A stretch of 64,000 bases of DNA from Lineus longissimus (lineage: Eukaryota > Nemertea > Pilidiophora > Heteronemertea > Lineidae), in NCBI RefSeq assembly GCF_910592395.1, contig NC_088312.1:20033292-20097291 (forward strand). The letters run 5' to 3'. The position numbers and the translations under genes are program-made. The notes beneath the pieces were generated by a model. That model saw only the letters and a list, made by a program, of their open reading frames with translations, had not been told where the DNA came from and made no database searches. The number at the start of each line of letters is the position of its first letter. The first letter of the stretch is position 1. Shown here one piece after another: positions 26,405 through 39,344 of the stretch.

Positions 26405-26640
26405 CTAAGTTTAAAGGAGGCCTATAGGCTAGAGTTAGGGGGTCAAACTATAGGTCTTCAGGTCACTTATATGCACACTTGGGGAGCCAGGTCATGTTAT
26501 GATCAGTGATCAATGTATTCCTTGTCCAAGCGTGAATAGTTTCGATGTAATGTGAGATAGGCGACTATCGACGGCTTTGTGTAACTTAATCTGACCTACC
26601 TGACTCCTGCCTATAGTCTCCCTTTAAGTTGCAATATTTT
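26405..26640. mobile_element. TIR element 'TTAAAGGGAGACTATAGGC', copy 1
   Basis: The left end TTTAAAGGAGGCCTATAGGC and the right end, whose inverted form is CTTAAAGGGAGACTATAGGC, are terminal inverted repeats. The same ends bound 55053-55258 in a FIG4 intron. Its inner CAGGTAGGTCAG resembles a splice donor and could mislead gene finders. Confidence 0.6.
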
Positions 26641-27346
26641 ACGCTTCCTTTCTTTCAGAGAGCTTGATAGAATTTCAAAGCTCAAAGCAGTACACTAGAT
26701 TAATGGCATACTGTTTCATTCTCAGCATAGTTGAGGCAAGTGGAAAAGTCTGCAGACAATCAGAAACCATCAGAATGATAAGAGGTATAAAGAGCACACA
26801 GTGTTGATAGTCTGCAGCTAAGACAAACATTAGCAGAAGTATCGATACCACTACAACCTATCACAGGGGTCAAAATCAGCACAGTGCTCTGGACCTGTTT
26901 CTTTTAAAATCAACATCATTTGTCACTTAGTATTACTCTATGTTGCCTCTGCTACAGATAAGACATATGGAAGTCCAGCATTTAGGCCTGATTCAGGCAG
27001 AGTGTAGTTTTCAGACTGCTCGAAGTCAGGCCTCCTAGGTCGTGTGTTGAAGTCAGCAGAAATAATGACAGAGGCTCCTGTGCAGACACAAGTGCAGAAG
27101 CAATGCATTCTGCTCCTTCGTCATAGCCATGAGGCCAACAGCTAAGCATTCATTCTTTAGCTCATCCAAACTGACCACGGGTAGGACTTCCACAAAGAAT
27201 CACTTGCCATACTGGCTACTAGCAACTAGCTTATTTGGACCCCTGCTGGAATACGTAGACAGAATACTGGGTTGTTGCAACAAAAGTTTAACAAGCGTTG
27301 GTATTGTATGTGTCTGTAAGATGTATGTTGTGTTTTACGCTTGTAC

Positions 27347-27796
27347 CTGAGTAGTTCCTATAATCGTACGGCGCTACATCCGTAGAGTCAGAGTCGTTAC
27401 TCGGCCCGGACATTTCAGTGTTCTCATCGTAACTACCGGACTCGCCGACGACGATTGCAGTACTGGGAGTAACCTCGCCAGATGACGCACGAAAATTCAT
27501 GAATTTTAGTTTATAGGGTACCTGGTGATTATAATGAACTCCATTAGAATGTTGTTCCGGTTCTCATAACCTGGGGACTGATGATGACGACAAAATCGAA
27601 CATGTTGGTTAGAAACGACCTCAGACGAAGCTGGCAAAAGTTCATCACCCATGTGTTCATTCGTAACAACACTGTCTGTACAACTCTCTGAGAATCTCTC
27701 CACTAACTCATTTCTGAGGTCAGCAACCGAAGAAATCAAATTCTGATTTGTGGCTGAATAACAACTTGTCAGGTATTCTTTTATTCTATGAACCAA
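27347..27796 (-). other. Doubtful coding exons, minus strand
   Basis: Two adjacent open stretches are richer in CpG than their surroundings. The first, 27506-27796, includes RNELVERFSE and has an acceptor-like TATTCAG upstream. The second, 27347-27500, begins MNFRASSGE, is rich in Ser/Asp/Tyr, and ends in a strong donor ACTCAG|GTACAAG after a DYRNYS sequon. They could be an alternative ArfGAP 3' exon or the first exon of a separate gene; the latter could encode an acidic, glycosylated extracellular N-terminus. I recognise no homologue. AATAAA on the minus strand at 27780-27785 would also be a candidate ArfGAP poly(A) signal. Confidence 0.25.
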
Positions 27797-28528
27797 GAGT
27801 TGGGTTTTTTTTCATCATCAACCCCCAGGAAAGTGAACATGGATTGAAATTTATGCCCACTGTCAAAATTTGAACAAAAGAAAGCATCTTTAAAATATGG
27901 CAAAAAATAATATTGATTAATGTGTGCTAAAAAGGAAGTGTGTTGTTATGGACTGGAATAGACAGGGATGTGGCAGAGCCCAGAGTAAAAAAAAGAGAAT
28001 TTCTTTTTTGTGTGAAAATACTGTCCTCGGAACTGCACCGACTTGCAAAATATGCCTCAAAAATGGTTATTTTTTGTCCGATTTTGAAAATTCAAAGTTT
28101 TATCGAGAACTGTGGCATAGATCTTACCATTTCAGCTGTCAAATTGAGCATTTTTATGAGTAGAAAAAAATGGAAATCGGCCAAAAATTGGAACTTTCTC
28201 ATCCCTGAATAGACTAACCCATTATTCAAATGCAATCAAATCTAATCTGGTAAGGATACTACATGTATCAGCAATGTAAGTTGTTAAAGGGGCTTTAATA
28301 CTGAAATGAACACAAGGAGCAAAATGCCAACCCAGCAATGATGTAACATTTAATTCTTAAGCCATGCCAAACAGTTGTTATATCGTTAGGTTATAATGAC
28401 AGTGAAGCAACCCTCGAAGGCCTTGAGGCTTCCGAGAAAAGACTCGATGCAATCTCAATCCTCAGGGGTTATCACTCGAAGGAAAACATCAACAACGACC
28501 ACAACGAGAGCTAACAGTAGCGACGTAC

Positions 28529-31500
28529 CTGTAGAGACGACATCACGCCATTTGCTATGTTGGATAATTTTCCGGCGACTTTTGTAACACCTTGCCTGAC
28601 GCCATCTTTGATGTCTTGTAGATCAGGACCCGTGTTGTAATAGTCAGTTTTCGACGACCTTCGCCCGTCGCCGTAGTAGTCGTCACTGGATATGCTACTG
28701 TGGCCGTCGAACTGAGACAACTTCTGTTTATGTTCAAACTGGAAGGAGAGAATGGAAGATTGCCTAATTTGCAAATAAAATTCCAGACAGAGTCCTTGAC
28801 CAGCTGCATTTACTTTTCTTATAGCTACACGACCTACTCATGTTCAGAGTAACAGAAAGTATTCAATGTGCAAAGCCTTGACTTACACTTGATGTACTAT
28901 TTCCATGAAACTGATCAGAAGAAATCGATTTGGCATTGGCGAATCTTTTCTGTGCCTCCTCTGAAGTAGACTCCTCGCCCTTTGGCTTTGTTGATGAACG
29001 ACTTCGGCCATATCTGCTGAAAAATGAAAAAGAAAACAATGGATTTACTACTTTCTGGTCGCAACTGAAAACAGCACAGTTATTCTGAGGGTTAATGTAT
29101 ATCCAGGACTGCTACAGTAGTGACCAGTTTTCAATAAATAGAAATTAATATCAGCTTATTTTTCAGTATTTGTCAATTATTCTTGTCATAGAAAATTTTT
29201 GGCCCAAGTGGTACTTGGGCCTCATCAGCGTGGATGGATCTCTGGCTACCGTGTGGAAGATGTTTCGTGGTTCAAATGGCCAAAAGTTGTGCCAGCTGGT
29301 TAACACTGACTCAGGATGCTCAAAGAATTACATTATAGATGGTGATACGGTTACCTTTGAAGTCTTATATCACCTGAAGCCAAAGCCTCATTCACATGAA
29401 GACGATGATTGATCATAGATTTGTCAGGTATGCCTTCTCAAAAGAACTCGGGCAGTTCTGAACTAAATAAACTGTTTTTTAAAAACTAAGTAACGGAACA
29501 CCATTGCCTTTATTACCTGTCATCAGAAGCACTCTCCTTATGAGGCATCGACGCAACTACAGAAGACTGTTTGCTTTCGAATCGATCCATATCCCAGCTA
29601 TTGCCTCCCGACTTGCTGGAACCCGAGTCCCACGAACCAGACTTGCTATTCCCCCACCCATTGCTTCCATAACGATCCTTTTCTTCGTTCTTAGCCCCGT
29701 ACAGATTGTCGTTAAACCTGAAACAGACAAGAGAAAATCAGCCTGGGGACAGAACATAGACTAGTCTTTATCAATTCTTGATAACATCAATTCGGAATCA
29801 TCTATTGAGGTCAGCGCTTTTAACATTGTGTAAGACATTCAATTTCTAAAGATGCTAGCTGCTGACTCGGAGCTAAAACCATCTGGAGCTGCCCTAATCT
29901 CAAAGTAAAGTCTTGAAGTCTTCGGGTTCTGAGTAAGAGTCACCTGCTGTAAGTGAGCGACATCTCCCTCCGTCGGCATTATGGACAGGACCTGATTACA
30001 AATGTTTCTTTTCTTGTAAACCAGGGGTGAATTACAGTACATGCAATAACCAGTGAATACTGGCATGAATAATACCACTATTGTCTACGAAATGTCTTGC
30101 AAAAGCATCAATATGTGTATGTGAACACCAAATTCCAGAAGTAGTGTACTGTATCTGCTATAGATTACAACAAGTACTGGAAGTTTTTGTGTTGCTTAAG
30201 CCATCAGTGATCGATAGGAAGTTCATGGTTGATCGAGGGACTCAGAGCTTAGCAATACGAAATAACTCGGAATCTGGATTTGGCAAAGAATGCTCGGAGT
30301 TCAGGATTTTGATTCTTCAGGGTGGTACATGTATTTCTATCTCCTAAACCAGTCATCTCAACCATTTTTTACACTGTACAATAAGCATTGATATAATGTG
30401 CATGCTATACTGGGGAAGGGGTTTGAAAGTATATGCTAAATCAAAAAGACAAACACAATTTACTGCACCTCGCAATCAATTATTTCCACTTATGATTTTC
30501 GACTCAATGAAGCTATTCGAGCCGCAAATCAATGTTAACGGATGTCTTTTTGACAGCATTTACCACACACCCGGGATGGAAAGTACATGTAGGCCATGGG
30601 CCAAATCAATAAAGCTGTCATCTGTGACAACATTTGGGTGCAAATATCAAGTTCCCACAACAGCAGTATGGTAACCGGATACACCATGTTGTAGACTGAC
30701 TTTAATAATGAGAAAATCCACTATTACTCATCCGGTCTGCCCCCCCCCAAATGTTGTCTCAAATTCAAAAGCTAAGCTCCCTTTTGGATCTGACCCACGG
30801 CCAAAAAGGATTGTAATTGTATTCAAGCCACCATTACCTCTTATTTTGCTTTCTGTAAATTAATGAGAAAAGAACTTTAGGTATTTTATAGGGATACCTA
30901 ATCTAACCTCTAACATGAGGGTAACAGAAATTACACCAATAATTTTCATTTTACTCCCTGCAAAGCAATATTGTCACAACTGCAAACAAAATAAATGCTG
31001 TTTGAAAACTGCAAACAAATGGGGCCAAGCATATAGCGCATGCACCAGATAGGATGGCACACAAAATCATAGATATTTTTGAAGCAGGAAAATTCCTATA
31101 GATCCTTGCCACAATTACTTTTTTTCACACTTCATAGTTTGTAACACTTTTGACTCAAACTCTGACACATTTCAACCAAACGTCATAAAATATCCACAAA
31201 ATGCCTGCTAGCGATCACTTGCTAGAGTCACAGAAATGTTGGGGGCCAAATCATTCAACACCTGCTCATACTTTTCACATGCAAAACAACACATCAGGTG
31301 TTAATATGTTATGACCACGAGTCAAATCTTAAACAAGCAAGGGCATGACTTTTACCAACTCCAGCAAGCACTCAAGAAAAAGTTTTGTAGGCCAAAAAGC
31401 CACACAAAAAGCTGCAAGATGTGCTACCAGCTTTAAATGTAAAAAAGTCTGAAGTTTATTTTGAATCATGACAACTTGGAATCTTACCTCGACGAGCTGG

Positions 31501-34500
31501 AGCCCGATGAGAATCCGCCGACAATTTCGAATTCATCTTCGAAGAAATCTCGATTCCCTCGAGAAGAATATCGATCATGACTTGACTTGTTGTTGTCACC
31601 AGACGGCGTCTCCTGTTCTATCGTCTGCATATCACTGATGGCCGAATGGCTCACCCCCCTGGAGAGAGAAAAACAGTCGTCAGAAAAGGAGCTGTACAAA
31701 ACCAAGAGAGGCAGCAGGTCAGAGTGTGTCTTTTACGAATAAATGGTCACACAGCGCTCTGTGTGGAGTTTTTTTATAAGAGGAGCGGAAAAGGTTGACT
31801 TTATAGAGGTGAGAATTTTAGGAGGGGTGGAAGTGAGATTTAAGAGGGTTGCTACTAATGGAAAACCACTCCAAAATCAGAATTTTATGCGGGGGAGAAA
31901 GTCCAAGAGAGAAGGGGTGGGGTTAACTCTGAAAGTATGACATGTAGAAGTCTGGAGAAAAGAAATTTAAGCCCCCCCCCTCCAACTCCTGTTCTATCAC
32001 CGCGACTCACAGTGTGGAATCAAGAGCAAGAACAGCTGTCAAAACAATTGACCTTGAAGAAGATTATATTCAGCTGGTATTTTGCGAGATATTTGATGGG
32101 ACTCGTTAAGTTTGGTAACAAGGTTATAAAGCCATCAGAAATGAGCATAATGACACCAGCATCCATGAACAAAACTACCCATAAACACTCTTCAAGGTTA
32201 CTTGGTGACGTGGAGTTATGTACTAAAACTATGTACATGTAGAAGTGCGCACAAAACTATTGCAGATTAGAAAGGATTATGACTTCATGAACTGAAAGAC
32301 TGGAATCTCTGAAACAGAAAAGCAACCAGATTCGAAAGCTATTTATAGAAGTTTGGCGCTATTTATTGCAATGTTACAGCTATATATATACCTAGCTGAA
32401 GTGAGGGTTAGCATTTTGTATCACTCTGGAAATGTCAGGGGTGAGGCATTCGTCACTTACCTATCAAATGCAGCTGATGCACTCGAACCTCTGAAGAAAG
32501 AACTAAACTGTGGTATCGAAAAAACCCTTTGACGCAAAGACCGAACACGCCTTGCAGAAACTCAGCACAAACTCTCCAGTCAGGAAAAAAGTTTTCAAAT
32601 ATATTGAAGATATTTTCTGCAGCTACATGTAATGGCAAAGGTGCAAGTATGGACCATGACGCCATTGATGATGACGATGATGATGATGGGGACTGCGGCA
32701 TGCAATTGCAGAAGTAGTCAAAGTCTGATAACAAAACAAAGAGGAAGAGCTCTCACCAAAGTCATCACGGCCCGACTGATTAAATTCTCACCTGTTAGAT
32801 CCATATCCCATCCCGAGTCTCTCCGCCTGTTCCTTTCGCTTTGGATCCATATTTTTCATCCTCTCATCCTGCCTCTTTCTCTCCAGACTCAAGTCCTGGT
32901 ACGCCAATCGAATTGAAGCCCTGAAAAATTAAATCCAAACTTATGAAATGCTTTCCTGAAGTTTCTTCACGGTCATAATATCAGTTGATCAAACCACAAC
33001 AATGCAAAAGGAAAATCCCAACAACTCAGTCATTAGACGTCATGATAAGTGTATAGCTTATACACACTAAACTTCACACTCAGAAATCATCCCTCCAAAA
33101 AAGAAATTGACTTCTGGGAGACCTAGACTAGGCTTGCCACAGAGGACATGTATTGTTCTGCGCATGCTAGGACATGCAATAGCCAAACCATTATTTTCCA
33201 ATCCTCTACACGTCTACAGAGGGGTAGATATTGACACCAATTGAAAACTGAAATACTTAACCTATTTTGTGTCAGTCACAAAATATTTGGGAAAACAAGG
33301 CTAATTTGAATCAAAATTGAGGGAACCTAACAAATTTTTGTTTTGCTCACATTTTCTTTTCTTCGCCTTCCTGTGTTAACACTTCTTGCTTCGCTGCCAT
33401 ATTCGCCAACGTCTCCTTCTCTTTATCACGCAGCGCTGCCTGAGACTCGATTTCACTGAAGTCTGTTTTCACTCGCTGAGCACCTAGGCCCTTCTGAATG
33501 GAGAAATGTCATGGTCAGTGTACTTTCTTCACATGTGACAACCAGATTATGGGGATAAGGGATAGTCCAGTGCCTTTCATCTCCCACTTATTTTGCTTAG
33601 CAGCATAGGTCTTTGGCAGGTATGACAGCTAGGTTCAGCAAGACAGCTGTGTCAAGAAGGTTATTGTATATTTCAGACAGCAAGGACAAAATTAGGAAAC
33701 TTTGTCGATTTGTGATCATTTCAACAAAGTCTGTAGAATACTTTCAAAACAGCGGTTTGACAAAATTTATACGACCTACCCCTTTCTTATTGCCAGCAGG
33801 CTTCTTTCTCCCGCCAATGGTACTTTTCCTTGGCTCAGCAGTCTTCAGGGCTTCCGTGGGGGACATACTGAGGGCAATTTCAACATTGGGTCCCTGGGAG
33901 GGATCGCCTGAAGTGGATCAAATAGCCATTTTCAAAAAGAGTCAATCAAAATCTTTAGATATGAGAGATGAGAATGCATCACCAACTACATGTTCACTTT
34001 TCTTTTACCCCAAACACATTTTCTTCCTTACCTTTGACATAATTTTCAAAAAAATCCAAACCGTGTTTTTTATGTCTAGCCAGAGGCACTTTCCAATGAG
34101 TCAAAGTAACAAACTATAGCATAGTTGTTTTTGTTCAAAGACTAATAAGGGCTTGGCCTCAGAGAAGATGATGATGATGATGATGAAGAAAGAGCCATAC
34201 TAAAATAATACAATACTGCTAAAAATCTTACCACTATCAACATTCTGTCGGAGATTACCATTGCCGTTCTTGATTGGCTCTGGAGCAGAGACAGCGTTAG
34301 TGGAGTCAGGACCTGAGAAGTTATCCACAGTCTCCTTACAGAGGGCAGCATTTGTGTGGTCCTTGAAGAAGTCCTCGTCATTGGTTTCGGGGTTTGTCGG
34401 CATGCCGTGTGTGTGGTGACCTTGGTCGTCAAGATGAAGCTGTCGAAATAACATAGGAAAGTGTCCCTCAACATACATCAAAACAAGTACTGTGGGTTGA

Positions 34501-35605
34501 AATTTACAACCCAAGATCGGAAATGACGTAGTTTGGTTGCATTCAATTATCAATCCTTCGAATAACAGCACTCCTTTCATCAATTGACGACCATTTTTGG
34601 GCCGTGATCGGGGATTGTCCACTTGTTATAAACTGTGTTTTAACATTTGAGTTGGCTGCGAGATGTCTCTATAAATAAGTCTAGTTTTAGACCTTTGGGG
34701 TCGCTCGACCGTCTCAAACATGTAGCACACAGTATGTTTCTGTAGTGCAAATGCCAGGAAGAAACTATCAATATCATCATGTTGCCTTCCATAAGTTGCC
34801 AGAATTCAACAGTCCCATGGTATTCTTATACAATGCTTAGCTTCTAACAAGAGGCCCAAGGGCCTGGCGCTCAGCTGAAATATATGAACATGGAAAGTAC
34901 CCGATAGATCTCTTTCAACCTCAGTTTTGTCAATATATCAGGCAAACATACCAAAGTAAAAAGACTTTTAAATGGTGACAAATATGCCACTTATTAGTCA
35001 AATCTAAGTGCCTGAGCCAGGCTGACCTTGAAAAGTAGGTCAAATAGAAAGCCCATGTGATATCATGTAAAGGAGACTTATTGTACACCAACCATAAAAT
35101 TCATGTCACTCTGGATACAGCAAAGGCTTTAAAATAGAAAAAAAAAACCAAGATGGCCGCCCACCAAATTATTCAAAAAAGTGAAGAAAATGTATTTACA
35201 AGTGAAAAAAGTAAAAATTAAAAAAAAAAAAAACTGACCCGAAGTGGGATTGGAACCCACAACCTTCAGAGTCATACAAGAGCGGGAAATTCAAATCAAG
35301 CTTAAACTCGGTCAACACAGATTTTGGCTCAGTAATGCCAACTGGTAGTATCAATCAAAACTACTCTTAGTAGTTTCAAGACCTACATGCATGCGGTCCT
35401 TTTCAACTTTATTTCAAGCTTCTATCTGCTTGAATAAAGCGCCAACAAATTGTTTTGTGATTTAGGCTTTTTGCCCCCTGGTGGCCAAACTGTTAATCCT
35501 GCCGGACCCACACTTGGTCTATTCAGGAGTCCTGAAGGGTCTAAATGGCTTATAGGGAAAATCTATCGCCTATCCGCCATAGTTTTGAAACGTGCCTGTT
35601 TAACG

Positions 35606-35636
<31 letters not shown>

Positions 35637-38600
35637 GGACATTCATTCTACCATTTACTCATATGAATAGCTCAGCTTGTCAGCTGAGCTAAAAAGGGTG
35701 ACATAGACGGGGAAATGTACACCACCGGATACAGTCTGTGCTTGATCAGGCATCGGTCAGATGATATCCTGAACAAGGCATCTATGGAAGCAAATCCAGA
35801 AAGAGACTTTACCTTCGAAGGGCACACTTATTACTCAGTGAAAAGTCAGTCCTGTGGGCTGTTTTCCAATTCAAAATAAAAGTGTAACCTCTTTAAATTA
35901 GACTCACAGACTGAACCATAACACTCAACAGCCAACCGTGCCCACATGATTGATGTGATCCGAGAGCTGGGCTTAAAGATGAGCGAGTGGTGTACTACAT
36001 TTTGAAAATTGTCTATCGTCTACGACATGTGACAGAACAGGATCTAGTGGACTTAATGATGAGGTACTATCAAATAAGGTGTCCATCAAATGAATCATGA
36101 GGGACTGTTGAGTTATACTCTAAGCCTGTCCTATAGGGCTAGGCTATGGTTTTTGTCTTTTTTACAGCTACAGTACAGCCATGCACAGCGCAGTGTACAG
36201 ACAGTACAGGATTGCAAACCAAAAACATGAGCATTGCTGCGTTACGAAACTGCAGTGGAATTCATACTACGATGTCATAATGTGACTTTCAAAATAATTG
36301 TAAACAAACGTAAATGGCGAAATTTGTTGCAAAATTGCCAACCACAACAACTCAGGGACCGTAGCCAAAATGGCCGACGGCGAATTCTCCGGTCGCTAGC
36401 GCAGTCCATAAACAAGCATCAATTTCACCAACTTTGGGCGCAAGCTTGGTCATCAAAGTTACAGAACTGTTAGAAATACATCCAAACAACATATATGTAC
36501 AGTTAAAAGTGCATAAAAATCCCGTTTCAACCTCCGGCCGCTACCTTTTTTTCTCCGCCAGACGCCGGGCCCTACCGGTCGTTATTTAGTGCGACCGCCA
36601 CCAGAGTGTTTATCACGATCTTTCGCCGTTTTAATAGCGCGTTTTAGGCAGATTAATCAATTATTACATGCATGCATTATATATCACCGAAATGATAATT
36701 GCGTAGGCTATTTGAAACTAAGTTCAGATATTATTTTTGATCTTTGAATTGAATTTAGGCGAGTGATTTTTGACACCCGGTCGACATATCAGGACTTGTA
36801 AAATTCACGCGAGATCGCTTGCATCATCGGCACGTTTGAAAACCGAATTTCACAAGTTCCACAAATATTTATCACATACCATATGTATCACCACAAAGGT
36901 AACTCTCTAGACTACATGTATTTGAAACCAAGTTCAGATACTTATTTTCACAAAAATTCGAAGCTATGCAAGCGATTTTTCAGTGGTAGAGATCGACGGA
37001 AACAAATTTCTCGCTCTAAAATGACATGAGACGAGCACCAACTTTCGCTAATTTGTGCACAAAATTTCCGCAATATTATAAAAAACTATCGATAAATCTG
37101 AATTATATAGACTCTTTTCAGTACCTAAACAAATTTCAGGTACATAGTCATGTTGATTAAAAGAGTATCAACCGATTGAACATGAGAAAGTTCACTCATC
37201 TTCATTGAAGCAGCGACTACCGCCATTTTTAAATGGTGGCATCTCTTCTATCGATCGGCCAATCAGCGGCACTGCTTGCAAAAAGTTGAGCCACCGCCAA
37301 ATTTGAAATCGCCAAAATTCAGTCAATGTGCCTGCAGCGCCAACTGGCGGTGAAAACCATATTAATTCCATTAAAAGTAAAAAATGAAAAAATATTAAAA
37401 AATATTCAGCCACATTTGAAAACAATATTTGCTCTGTGGACCGAGGTAAAAAGGGAAATAAATCTAAACGCGAAATGACCTCATTCTCTTAATACAGGTC
37501 GGATCGCGCTGATTTTTCGTGTTTTGAGTTCACCTTGGGCAACTCCTAATTTAGCACCGTCAACGAAGTGGCTAGACCTTCCCAATCAGAAATGTCCAAT
37601 TTTGTCCACAGATGGGTCCCTAGATGGATGGATTGCAGGACGGACACCATTTGAACAGCTATTCTACTAGCTCCGCTGACTTTGTCAGCTGAGCTAAAAA
37701 TCATACTGACAATTAACAAACACTCCTCAATTTGTAAAAATCTTATCAATGATCTACAAAAATATATTGTCCTATGTATGGAACTTACGGACTACGTCCA
37801 AAACAGTCAGAGAAAAGACTGGTTCCTCACCTTTGTCCCATATTGCTTGAGAGCATTCTGTGCTAAATGAACTAATTTGTTTTTATATACTTCTGCTGTA
37901 TGGGACTTGTACTTTTTCTGCGCGTCTAGGGTGTCACATCCATGCTTTCTAAAAAACTCATTCTGAAGAAGAAAATACATTATATATATGATTAAGAATA
38001 TTTACCAAATTGCACCCAGAATTACGTGGAAGACAAAAACAAGAGGTGGCAAATTTTGCTTTGATTATGCTTGTTTTTCTAATACACGCTCCATCCCGAT
38101 TGATAACAAGGTCACCTTTTCAAAAAGCTGATAAACATCCTTAACAGAGCAATGTGAAACTGTTTATAGAATTAACATCTGAAGTACCATTGAGGTATCT
38201 AATTATTTGAACTTACAGCATTTACATTGCCTCCGACCTGCATAGCACGAAGCTGGAGCCAGGTCCATCCATCTAGCTGGGTGGATCGTATAAACGACAC
38301 ATGTACACCAAGGGACCGATGCACCCCTGAGCAATCCATGCAAAGGAACACACCATAGGTTACACTAGCCCATGTTGGATTTGCTTGAGAACAGTCAAAG
38401 CATTGCTGAAAGAGAAAAACAAGGAGAAATATATAAACCTTTTCGACAAAGACGAATCAGACCCAAAACAAATCAAATGTGCACACTCGGAACACGCCAC
38501 TTGTCAGAAGGCCTAAGCCGACTTCAGACAAGCCACTGTGACAGATAAGCCACTGTAACCCTTTGTTCCAGGTGAATTGCATGACTGGTCAGCGCCATAA

Positions 38601-39210
38601 CAAACTTCTACGAAAAAAAGGTCGATTATCTCCAACTTGACGAAGTGCACAAAAGACAAAGAGTCAAAGTCAATCAAACTTGTGCGATATCAGTTCGGTA
38701 CTTGTCCAAATTCGGAAGCGATTCCGATAACGGCTTCCAAGAGGCCTATTGGAATCGCCTCGAATTTGGAAAAGTACCAAACTGATAATAAATGATATTG
38801 ATAAGTGTATGCCCATGTCAATCAATGTCTATGATTCACTGTACACTACTTCAATTCCTATATGCAGAGAACTGTCCATTTACTTGTTTCCTTCTATTAT
38901 GCCCTTTAGTCATAGTCAGCTTCACGCATACACGTCACATCTGTATTGTGTACATTTGGCCCATACAATACATAGGCTACATGCATACACTACAGTACAT
39001 TCCAATGTAGAAAACAGATGCCAAAATATGCCCATATTCGATGCGATTATATCTCTATCTTACACTCATCGTGACTAAACTATACATATATTGATACAGA
39101 AACATTTCATTGTGAGAAAAATTCACTTTTTGGTTTACCTTATTTGCCTGAACTGAGCGTAAACGCCGAAAAATAGTTTGAGTATCGGCTTTAGAAGGCT
39201 GATCTGCCAT
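28529..39210 (-). CDS. ARFGAP2: ArfGAP2/3 (Glo3-type Arf1 GTPase-activating protein), near complete
   Basis: Stimulates GTP hydrolysis on Arf1 at Golgi and COPI-coated membranes. Exons in transcript order: 39139-39210, 38217-38405, 37831-37962, 34232-34439, 33780-33907, 33351-33493, 32792-32920, 31488-31658, 29517-29717, 28887-29016, 28529-28738; 571 codons, phase consistent throughout. Vertebrate ArfGAP2/3 have about 520. The zinc finger CX2CX16CX2C (residues 26-49) and arginine finger CSGVHR (Arg54) are intact. The middle has GLGAQRV and a basic coiled segment. LGMGYG and the Glo3 motif [10 protein letters not shown] follow, and the C-terminal amphipathic region includes [16 protein letters not shown]. 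The last exon found ends SSLQ at a strong CAG|GTACGT; relatives end with five or six more residues (DRYG-like). That final mini-exon was not found; reading through the donor gives five residues then stop. It is probably the single ancestor-like copy of vertebrate ARFGAP2 and ARFGAP3. Confidence 0.93.
29164..29412 (+). other. Coding-like ORF with acceptor and poly(A) signal inside ArfGAP intron
   Basis: On the plus strand TTATTTTTCAG ends at 29166. An open frame then runs to a TGA at 29410-29412, followed by AATAAA at 29466-29471 and an A/T-rich tail. The frame reads Trp- and Tyr-rich ([13 protein letters not shown]), then [12 protein letters not shown] and an acidic HEDDD end, which looks more protein-like than neighbouring random frames. 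It could be a terminal exon of a nested gene or a degraded retrocopy. I do not recognise the family, and there is no proper ATG. Confidence 0.25.
34502..34619 (-). mobile_element. Hairpin MITE 'TTTACAATCCCC', copy 3 (reverse)
   Basis: The reverse complement of this block begins GGACAATCCCCGATCACG and shares GGCCCAAAAATGGTCGTCAATTG with the other two copies. It lies about 60 bases upstream of ArfGAP exon 34232-34439 on the transcript, inside the preceding intron. Its minus-strand open frame is an artefact. Confidence 0.7.
34850..35695 (+). repeat. Composite repeat with (CAGA)n and AGCTCAGCTGAGC end
   Basis: Starts near AAGAGGCCCAAGGGCC, carries a tRNA-like B box on the minus strand at about 35240-35262 (GGGTTCCAATCCCAC), a CAGA run at about 35608-35637, and ends CAGCTTGTCAGCTGAGCTAAAA. 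The end block recurs at 37650-37700 and 60760-60800. It lies within the ArfGAP intron between exons 37831-37962 and 34232-34439. Confidence 0.55.
37540..37700 (+). repeat. AGCTGAGCTAAAA repeat, copy 2
   Basis: Shares GAAATGTCCAATTTTGTCCAC, GATGGATGGAT and 'CATTTGAACAGCTATT.TACTAGCTC.GCTGACTT..TCAG' with the copy at 60640-60820. Both end close to a (T/C)AGCTGAGCTAAAA-like word. It lies in the ArfGAP intron just before exon 37831-37962 in genomic order. Confidence 0.55.
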
Positions 39211-39228
39211 CTTGATCGTCGTGTATGA

Positions 39229-39236
39229 TGACGTCA
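39229..39236. promoter_or_regulatory. CRE palindrome TGACGTCA near ArfGAP start
   Basis: A perfect CREB/ATF consensus lies 19 bases upstream of the ArfGAP start codon on the minus strand, with a TTTCCGG Ets-like word near 39252. A second perfect CRE lies at 39464-39471. No TATA box is obvious, which suits a housekeeping promoter. Confidence 0.45.
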
Positions 39237-39344
39237 CGACTTCACATTCTGTTTCCGGTTTGTGGGAGTGGCAATTTTTAATTGGAATGTTCATGATTGA
39301 TGCGGGAATTATTAGAATCTAGGCTTAATGGCTTATCTCCAATA

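Larger units (their letters stand above)
16500..27340. other. Long intergenic stretch between UCP and ArfGAP
   Basis: About 10.8 kb with no exon I can support. Open frames are short and lack splice-flanked conserved blocks. The content I can name is hairpin or TIR elements near 17778, 20850, 22399, 25580 and 26405, a tRNA-derived SINE near 25095, and a poly-C run near 19960. One minus-strand frame at 23997-24188 has a hydrophobic start and acidic tail but no identifiable homologue. Confidence 0.5.

Noticed and set aside
26590-26630. Splice donor CAG|GTAGGT on the minus strand
   Set aside because: It lies inside a TIR repeat that also occurs at 55053; no exon reads into it.
33613-34119. 168-codon plus-strand open frame
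   Set aside because: Antisense of ArfGAP exon 33780-33907 plus flanking intron; the minus-strand reading matches ArfGAP2/3 with correct splice phase.
39211-39294. Upstream in-frame ATG for ArfGAP at 39294
   Set aside because: Would add 28 residues with no family match; the ATG at 39210 gives the short N-terminus typical of ArfGAP2/3.
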